From assembly GCA_023389135.1 (NCBI GenBank), contig JAEWEX010000085.1, positions 1-10,743 of the forward strand: a stretch of DNA of 10,743 nt, written 5' to 3'. The notes below the pieces were generated by a model, which did not search any database, had not been told where the DNA came from, and worked only from the letters and a program-made list of their open reading frames with translations. This stretch comes from Pseudomonadota bacterium (GTDB taxonomy: Bacteria; Pseudomonadota; Alphaproteobacteria; Rhizobiales; Methylopilaceae). The translations under genes were made by a program, and so were the position numbers. Below, in pieces: positions 6,156-10,743 of the stretch (positions are counted from its first letter, which is position 1; each line of letters opens with the position of its first letter).

Positions 6156-7070
6156 ATGAACACGCAGGTCGAGGCCTGGTTCGAGCGGGCCTACATCAAG
6201 GGCGCGACGCATGTGCTGCAGTCGCGCGGCTTCCTCCTCAAGGGCACCACCCGCGACCCGGACCGCGTCCAGGCCAAGGAGGTGCGCTGGCGCATCGCCG
6301 GCCGCGGCGAGGCCGAGGAGATGTCCGACACCGTCGAGGACGCCAAGGTGATGAATGCGGGCCGCGACTATGTCGACGGCACGCTCAAGGACTACCAGGC
6401 GGCCGAATACATGCGGCATCCCGACCTCAACAAGATGTCGGAGAACGAGCAGGGGGTGATCCAGACCACGGGCGCCCGCGCGCTGGGCCGCAAGTTCGAC
6501 AACGTCCATTTCGAGGAGTTCGACGGCCAGGCGGCCAACATCGCCACCATCGGCGACGGCTCCACCCACATCTCGATCATGGACGTGCGCGAGGGCGAGG
6601 ACGACATCCTCGGCGAGGGCGTCAACGATCTGACGGAGATGTTCTGCCCGCTGCCGGCATACGCCTTCAGCCAGCTGATGCTGTGGAAGCAGTTCTCGTC
6701 GTCCGACTACAACGGCCCGGACTATCCGCTGGCCAAGATGACCGAGCGGCGCAAGTGGGGTTCGGTCACCTATTTCAAGGCCCCGAACGAGCTCTTCACC
6801 TACGACACCGGCCGCGGCAAGGATGCGTGGCGCACCGCGACGTGGTTCCAGAGCTACATGTGGCTGAAGAGCTGCGTCGGCTTCGCGACCAATTACGAGA
6901 TGCAGTCGCGGATCACGTGGGAAAACCCGAAGACGGCGTGGTTCTTCAACAACTGGATGCCGGCCTGCGTGAAGACCATCCTGCCCGCCGGCGTCAAGCG
7001 CATGAAGTTCCTGTTCACCCCGGCGACCATCGCCGGCGTGACGGAGCCGGCGGCCTACGACCCCTCGTAG
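6156..7070 (+). CDS. Major capsid protein
   Basis: The 304-residue product follows the scaffold gene and is expected to form the HK97-fold icosahedral shell of the head. The N-terminus begins MNTQVEAWFERAY. A charged stretch (EAEEMSDTVEDAKVM) follows, then the segment FEEFDGQAANIATIGDGSTH, DVREGEDDILGEG, and aromatic-rich blocks WKQFSSSDYNGPDYPL and TATWFQSYMWLKSCVGFATN. I place it in the group of podovirus capsid proteins often found after Bbp19-like and scaffold genes; no sharp motif proves this, and synteny carries much of the weight. The start has AAGGA eight bases upstream. Unlike the packaging genes, it is bounded on both sides by spacers with hairpins, which fits separate control of a very abundant product. 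Confidence 0.85.
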   Translation: MNTQVEAWFERAYIKGATHVLQSRGFLLKGTTRDPDRVQAKEVRWRIAGRGEAEEMSDTVEDAKVMNAGRDYVDGTLKDYQAAEYMRHPDLNKMSENEQGVIQTTGARALGRKFDNVHFEEFDGQAANIATIGDGSTHISIMDVREGEDDILGEGVNDLTEMFCPLPAYAFSQLMLWKQFSSSDYNGPDYPLAKMTERRKWGSVTYFKAPNELFTYDTGRGKDAWRTATWFQSYMWLKSCVGFATNYEMQSRITWENPKTAWFFNNWMPACVKTILPAGVKRMKFLFTPATIAGVTEPAAYDPS

Positions 7071-7080
7071 CGCGATCCCG

Positions 7081-7108
7081 GCCCGGGGCCCCGGCCCCGG
7101 GCGCCTTT
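7081..7108 (+). terminator. Terminator-like hairpin after the capsid gene
   Basis: GCCCGGGG at 7081-7088 is the perfect reverse complement of CCCCGGGC at 7095-7102, with a 6-base loop, so the all-GC stem is eight base pairs. It starts ten bases after the capsid stop codon. Only GCGCC and a TTT follow, so the U-tract is weak and read-through is likely. A partial terminator or 3' stabiliser behind the capsid gene, by analogy with the leaky terminator after T7 gene 10, is my reading. Confidence 0.55.
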
Positions 7109-7137
7109 CCCCCTCCACGCAATTCGGGAGACCGAAC

Positions 7138-7527
7138 ATGGCCTACAACTCCAAGGCGCTCAACCGCATGGCGCAGATGCGCATGGGCGAGAACGCGGTG
7201 GCGTCGCGCTACGTCTACGGCACCAACGACACGCTGTCGCAGGTGCTCACGGCCGGATATTTCAACGACGGCCGGGCGCGCCTGACCAAGGGCGACGTGA
7301 TCGAGATCGCCTATGACATCGACGGCACCCCCGGCGTCACGCTGGTGGTGGTGGCGAGCGTGCCGGCGGCGCCCTCCAACGTGACGGTGGCCCAGCAGGT
7401 GGCGGCCAACCCCACCGAGATGTCCATCCATGAGCTGACCGACACGCCCTCGGCGATCGGCACCGCCGGCCAGATCCTGAAGGTCAACGGCGGCGCGACC
7501 GCGCTGGAATACGGCGCCGACGCCTGA
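7138..7527 (+). CDS. Head decoration / head-fibre-like protein
   Basis: This 129-residue product lies directly after the capsid gene, where cement or fibre proteins that stud the head surface are often encoded. Residues about 30-75 contain the pattern LTAGYFNDGRARLTKGDVIEI followed by hydrophobic strands (VTLVVVASV); a beta-rich gYFN...L-x-x-GD-x-I module of this sort recurs in small phage surface proteins. Residues about 100-126 (ELTDTPSAIG, GQILKVNGG, ALEYG) look like a segment common in tail-fibre and head-fibre proteins, so a short fibre-type tip may be joined to a capsid-binding base. GGAG at 7127-7130 is seven bases before the ATG. The head location is inferred from position; a minor tail or fibre role cannot be excluded. 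Confidence 0.7.
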   Translation: MAYNSKALNRMAQMRMGENAVASRYVYGTNDTLSQVLTAGYFNDGRARLTKGDVIEIAYDIDGTPGVTLVVVASVPAAPSNVTVAQQVAANPTEMSIHELTDTPSAIGTAGQILKVNGGATALEYGADA

Positions 7528-7533
7528 TCACAG

Positions 7534-7558
7534 CGCCGGCGGCCACGCGCCGCCGGCG
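7534..7558 (+). terminator. Strong hairpin after the decoration gene
   Basis: CGCCGGCGG at 7534-7542 is the perfect reverse complement of CCGCCGGCG at 7550-7558 around a 7-base loop. The stem is nine base pairs and all GC, and it begins seven bases after the stop codon of the decoration gene. What follows is ATCCTTCC, not a proper T-run, so this may be an mRNA 3' stabiliser or weak terminator rather than a full stop. The next start codon is only 21 bases past the stem. Confidence 0.5.
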
Positions 7559-7579
7559 ATCCTTCCGACCGGGTGAGCC

Positions 7580-8200
7580 ATGCCGCAGGAACTGGACGAC
7601 ATCACCGTGATCAACCGGGCGCTGGCGCTGCTGCGCTCGCCGCCGCTCGCCGCGCTGGACGAGGAAAGCTCAAAGGCGCGCCAGGTGAGCCTGATCTGGG
7701 ACGATCTGGTGGAGGGCCTGCTGGGCGGCTACAGCTGGAGCTTCGCGCGCAAGACCTACGCCCTGGACCTGCTCGCCGAGACCCCCGTCAACGGCTTCAA
7801 GCACGCCTTCGGGCTGCCCGGCACGCGGCTCGGCAACCCGCTCAAGGTGCTGGACAACCCCGCCGATCCCGACCGGCCGCTGCGGCACTGGCTGCTCGAG
7901 GACGGGCGGCTGTTCGCCGACACCACGCCGCTGTGGGCCAGCTTCCGCGTCCGCGCAGCGCCGTCGGAATGGTCGCCGGCGTTCCGGATGCTGGTGACCA
8001 CGGCCGCGGCGGCGCGGCTCGCCATGCCGATCACCTCCAATGAGGGCCTCGGCGACTACTACCAGCGCCAGGCGTTCGGCGGCCCCATGGAGGCGATGCA
8101 GGGGGGCCTGTTCGGCCGCGCCGTGATCGCGGACGCGGCGGCCGCCGCCGTCGCGCCGCACCTCGCCTCCGATCCGCTCACCGCCGCGCACCGGTCATGA
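7580..8200 (+). CDS. Tail tubular protein A-like adaptor (T7 gp11-like)
   Basis: The 206-residue product is close in length to T7 gp11 (196 residues), the ring that attaches beneath the portal and links it to the tail nozzle. The N-terminus has the typical VINRALALLRSPPL (10-23), then ARQVSLIWDDLVEGLL and YSWSFARK (51-58), matching the INxAL...LG...I / W-x-FA signature of this adaptor group. A segment GFKHAFGLP (72-80) is equivalent to the G-w-x-Y-A-Y-x-LP element. Conserved aromatic and helical parts follow, and the C-terminus is Ala-rich and low in complexity. It overlaps the next gene by ATGA, as expected for two tail proteins made in a fixed ratio. The ribosome site (GGTGAG, a few bases before ATG) is imperfect; translation may lean on the upstream gene. 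Confidence 0.88.
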   Translation: MPQELDDITVINRALALLRSPPLAALDEESSKARQVSLIWDDLVEGLLGGYSWSFARKTYALDLLAETPVNGFKHAFGLPGTRLGNPLKVLDNPADPDRPLRHWLLEDGRLFADTTPLWASFRVRAAPSEWSPAFRMLVTTAAAARLAMPITSNEGLGDYYQRQAFGGPMEAMQGGLFGRAVIADAAAAAVAPHLASDPLTAAHRS

Positions 8201-10638
8201 GCGCCAAGCCCGGCCTCTACCAGCCGTCGTTCAACGCGGGCGAGCTCGCCGGCGACACCCACGGCCGCACCGACGTGAAACAGTTCTATTCGGGCGCGGC
8301 GCTCATGAGGAACTGCGAGCCGGTGCCGCAGGGCGGTTTCCGCCTGCTGCCGCGCAGCTGGCACGAGGGCCGCGTGCGCGCGCTGCTCGATGCGATCGAC
8401 GGCGAGCTGACGCAGGACGACGCGACGCTGTCGGCTCCGGGCGTGGTCGCGCTGCTGGATCTGGACGCGGCCGCGCCGGTGGAGGTGGTGGAGATCTCCG
8501 CATTCTCCGCCGCCTCGGCCATCGCCGACGCGCTGCTGGTGGAGCTGCACGACGCGGCCGCGCTGGAATGGGTCGCCGTGTCGGCGGCGCTGGACGTCGG
8601 CACCACGGCCCGCACGCGCCGGGTGGCGCTGCCGCCGGGGCAGTCGGTGACGGCCGACCAGGTGCGGGTGCGGCTGGTGGTGGCGCCGGGCGGCTCCACC
8701 GCCTTTACGGTGGGCGGCATCGCCGCGTTCGAGGCCGGCGCGCCGGCGACGGACGCGGTGATCTGGCCCTTCACCTTCTCGGCGAGCGAGGCCTATGACG
8801 TTGTGATCGGCGCGGGCCATGCCGACATCTGGCGCGGCGGCCAGTTCGTCGGCGCGGCGGGGCTGCCCTACACGGTGGGCGAAATCGGCGGGCTGCGCAC
8901 CACGCAGCGCGCGGACACCATGCTGCTGTGGCTGGAAACGGAACAGCCGCAGCGCCTCATGCGCCAGGGCGCCGACCACGAATGGTCCGTGGACGACGTG
9001 CCGTTCGACCCCGTCGCCGATGTCGACTATGGCGGCGACTATCCCAAGGTGACCGACGAGTGGGAGGTCTACCTGCGCTATCCGACGTCGGACAGCACCC
9101 ACGCCGGCGGCGCGAACCTGTTCCTGGCGGTGATCGTCGCCGGCGAGGAGACGCCGGGGCTCGACACCGGCTCCTCCAGCGTCAACTGGTCGACCTTCGC
9201 CGGCACACTGCAGGCGGCCATCAACGCGCTGCCCTCGGTCGGCGGCGGTGTGACCGTGTCGCAGGCCAGCTCGTCTGGGCTGACGCGCTTCACCATCGCG
9301 TTCGGCGGCGTCAATGACGGCCAGCGCTTCGACCTGGCGGCGCGCGTGGTCAACACCACCGAGGCGGCGGCGACCGCGACCCACAGCCAGATCGGCGACG
9401 CCGGCGGCGAGCCGCTGATCAGCGAGGCCCGCGGCTGGCCGCGCTGCGGCACGTTCTACCAGGACCGGCTGATCCTCGGCGGCTTCCGGTCGAAGCCCTC
9501 GGCCATCGCCGCCTCGGTGACCGGCGACTACTTCAACCTCAACGCCCGGATCGAGGCTGCGTCGGGCGCGATCGTGCAGAACCTCGACACCGAGGGCGCG
9601 GAGCTGATCGAGTGGCTGGCGCGCGGCCGGTTCCTGATGATCTTCACCTCCGAGGCGGAATATTTCGCGCCCGATCGCGTGATCGACCGCAACCAGCCCA
9701 TCAACATCGTGGAGTGTTCGCGCAACGGCGTCGCCCCCAACGTGGCCGTGGTGTCGTCGGAGGGCTCGCTGCTCTATGTCGGCCGCAACCGCTCCATCGT
9801 CTATGCGGCGACCTATTCCGACGTCGCCCAGAGCTATGACAGCGACCCGTTGTCCCTGCTGGCCTCGCACCTGGTGGACGGCGTGCGCGGGGCGGCGCTG
9901 CAGAAATCGGCGACCGAGACCGACGCCAACCGCTACTTCCTGGTGCGCGACGACGGCCTGCTGGCCATCGGCATCATGATCCGCGGCCAGGAGGTGACGG
10001 CGTTCGTGGGCTGGGAGACGGACGGGCTGGTCAGGCGGATCTCCGTCAACGGGGCCAACGAGGCGCGCGTCATCGTCGAGCGCGAGGTGGACGGGCAGCC
10101 GCTGCTGTTCCTGGAGCGGCTGTCGGCCGACGTGGTGCTGGACGGCGCGCTCGCCATGGCGCTGGAGCCGGCCAGCGCCACGGTGACCGGGCTCGGCATC
10201 CATGAGGGCGCGACGGTGTGGGCGGAGGCCGACGGCTTCATGGCCGGCCCCTATGTGGTGGAAGATAGCGCGATCCAGCTGCCGGAGCCGGCAAGCACGG
10301 TGACGGTGGGCCGCTGGACCGCGCCGCGGGTCCAGACGCTGCGACTGCCGCGGGCCATCGACGACAGGACCGTGGTGGACCGCCCGGCGAACGTGCACAC
10401 GGTGCGCTTCCACGTGATCGGGACGACGTCCATCGCGGTCGGCGCCAATGACGAACCGGCCGAGGACCTGCCGCTCTACCGCGCCGGGGACCCGACCGAC
10501 GCGCCGCTCGCCCCCGTCACGCGCGAACTCATGATCGACGGCCTGACCGGCTGGAGCGACGAGGGCGCGGTGGTTGTGACCCAGCTGCGGCCCGGTCGGC
10601 TCCATGTGCGCGACATCACCATCGAGGCGGAGATCTGA
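8197..10638 (+). CDS. Tail tubular protein B-like tail nozzle (T7 gp12-like)
   Basis: The 813-residue protein is near the length of T7 gp12 (794), which forms the hexameric nozzle of the short tail. The N-terminus (KPGLYQPSFNAGEL..., then GRTDVKQFYSGAALMRNCEPVPQGGFRLLPR) is characteristic of this group. Residues about 60-180 look like a beta-sandwich insertion of hydrophobic strands. Residues about 285-405 (EWEVYLRYPTSD ... SSSVNWSTFAGTLQAAINALP...) form another beta-rich insert. About 420-450 hold FYQDRLILGGFRSKPSAI and DYFNL, and about 526 onwards YVGRNRSIVYAATYSDVAQSY and the segment RDDGLLAIGIMIRGQEVTAFVGWETDGLV (near 585-612), a conserved nozzle signature. It is coupled to the adaptor gene and followed one base after its stop by the next ATG. 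The insert boundaries are my estimates. Confidence 0.88.
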   Translation: MSAKPGLYQPSFNAGELAGDTHGRTDVKQFYSGAALMRNCEPVPQGGFRLLPRSWHEGRVRALLDAIDGELTQDDATLSAPGVVALLDLDAAAPVEVVEISAFSAASAIADALLVELHDAAALEWVAVSAALDVGTTARTRRVALPPGQSVTADQVRVRLVVAPGGSTAFTVGGIAAFEAGAPATDAVIWPFTFSASEAYDVVIGAGHADIWRGGQFVGAAGLPYTVGEIGGLRTTQRADTMLLWLETEQPQRLMRQGADHEWSVDDVPFDPVADVDYGGDYPKVTDEWEVYLRYPTSDSTHAGGANLFLAVIVAGEETPGLDTGSSSVNWSTFAGTLQAAINALPSVGGGVTVSQASSSGLTRFTIAFGGVNDGQRFDLAARVVNTTEAAATATHSQIGDAGGEPLISEARGWPRCGTFYQDRLILGGFRSKPSAIAASVTGDYFNLNARIEAASGAIVQNLDTEGAELIEWLARGRFLMIFTSEAEYFAPDRVIDRNQPINIVECSRNGVAPNVAVVSSEGSLLYVGRNRSIVYAATYSDVAQSYDSDPLSLLASHLVDGVRGAALQKSATETDANRYFLVRDDGLLAIGIMIRGQEVTAFVGWETDGLVRRISVNGANEARVIVEREVDGQPLLFLERLSADVVLDGALAMALEPASATVTGLGIHEGATVWAEADGFMAGPYVVEDSAIQLPEPASTVTVGRWTAPRVQTLRLPRAIDDRTVVDRPANVHTVRFHVIGTTSIAVGANDEPAEDLPLYRAGDPTDAPLAPVTRELMIDGLTGWSDEGAVVVTQLRPGRLHVRDITIEAEI

Positions 10639-10639
10639 C

Positions 10640-10743
10640 ATGGAATTCGCAGCGGCGGCATTGAGCGCCATCGGCAGCGCGATCGGCGGAACGGCGGGCG
10701 CGGCGGCCGCGGTCGGCGCGCCGCTCAATCTCACCGCAGGGGC
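10640..10743 (+). CDS. 3'-truncated gene, possible internal virion protein
   Basis: An ATG one base after the nozzle stop, with GGAG at 10629-10632 seven bases upstream, opens a frame that runs to the window edge. The 34 visible residues are MEFAAAALSAIGSAIGG followed by further Ala/Gly-rich sequence and then APLNLTAG. Small Ala/Gly-rich N-termini of this type start many phage internal virion or ejection proteins, which often follow the nozzle gene in podoviruses. The function is inference from position; only the start is seen. Confidence 0.65.
   Translation, partial: MEFAAAALSAIGSAIGGTAGAAAAVGAPLNLTAG

Noticed and set aside
5015..7285. 756-codon + strand frame across scaffold, spacer and capsid genes
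   Set aside because: Arg/Gly/Ala/Pro-rich with no domain; it crosses two well-supported genes in another frame.
8059..10734. Antisense open frame of 891 codons, and similar ones at 2633-4861 and 4683-7139
   Set aside because: They mirror the sense genes and their products are Arg/His/Ala/Gly-rich. Strong GC third-position bias removes stop codons from the complementary frame, which explains their length.
1..10743. Defence system, CRISPR array, tRNA, insertion sequence or integrase
   Set aside because: No regularly spaced repeats, cloverleaf, transposase, recombinase or toxin-antitoxin-like pair was seen; all supported genes fit a phage structural module.

Overview
The window is a piece of a double-stranded DNA tailed-phage genome, either a free phage or a prophage. 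It carries the packaging, head and tail-tube module of a podovirus-type (T7-like or BPP-1-like) virion. Every convincing gene lies on the + strand. The DNA is very GC-rich with strong G/C preference at third codon positions, which keeps many antisense and out-of-frame readings open by chance. Composition and protein style suggest an alphaproteobacterial, perhaps rhizobial or rhodobacterial, host; that is an inference from composition only. No integrase, repressor, tRNA, CRISPR or insertion sequence is visible.

Layout. 1-625: probable small terminase subunit, open to the left edge. 626-940: a 315-base non-coding gap dense in inverted repeats and G-tracts. 941-2467: large terminase (ATPase plus nuclease). 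2467-3162: GNAT-like protein whose reading frame has apparently lost its stop. 2900-3148: small helical protein. 3152-4729: T7-type head-tail connector (portal). 4726-5121: Bbp19-like small structural protein. 5124-6002: scaffolding protein. 6003-6155: structured leader. 6156-7070: major capsid protein. 7138-7527: head decoration or fibre-like protein. 7580-8200: tail tubular protein A-like adaptor. 8197-10638: tail tubular protein B-like nozzle. 10640-end: start of another gene, probably an internal virion or ejection protein.

How it works together. The terminase pair cuts concatemeric DNA and pumps it through the portal into a procapsid built from the capsid protein on the scaffold. The decoration protein coats or stabilises the head, and the two tail tubular proteins close the portal and form the short tail. 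Many genes overlap by one to four bases (TGATG or ATGA), as in a translationally coupled operon. The capsid and decoration genes are the exception: they sit between longer spacers that each hold a strong perfect hairpin, which suggests their expression is set separately from their neighbours.

This is mostly a recognisable structural module, and I see no evidence of a new defence or mobile system. The parts worth a second look are the structured gap between the terminase genes, the probable one-base frameshift at the end of the GNAT-like gene, and the hairpins around the capsid gene.
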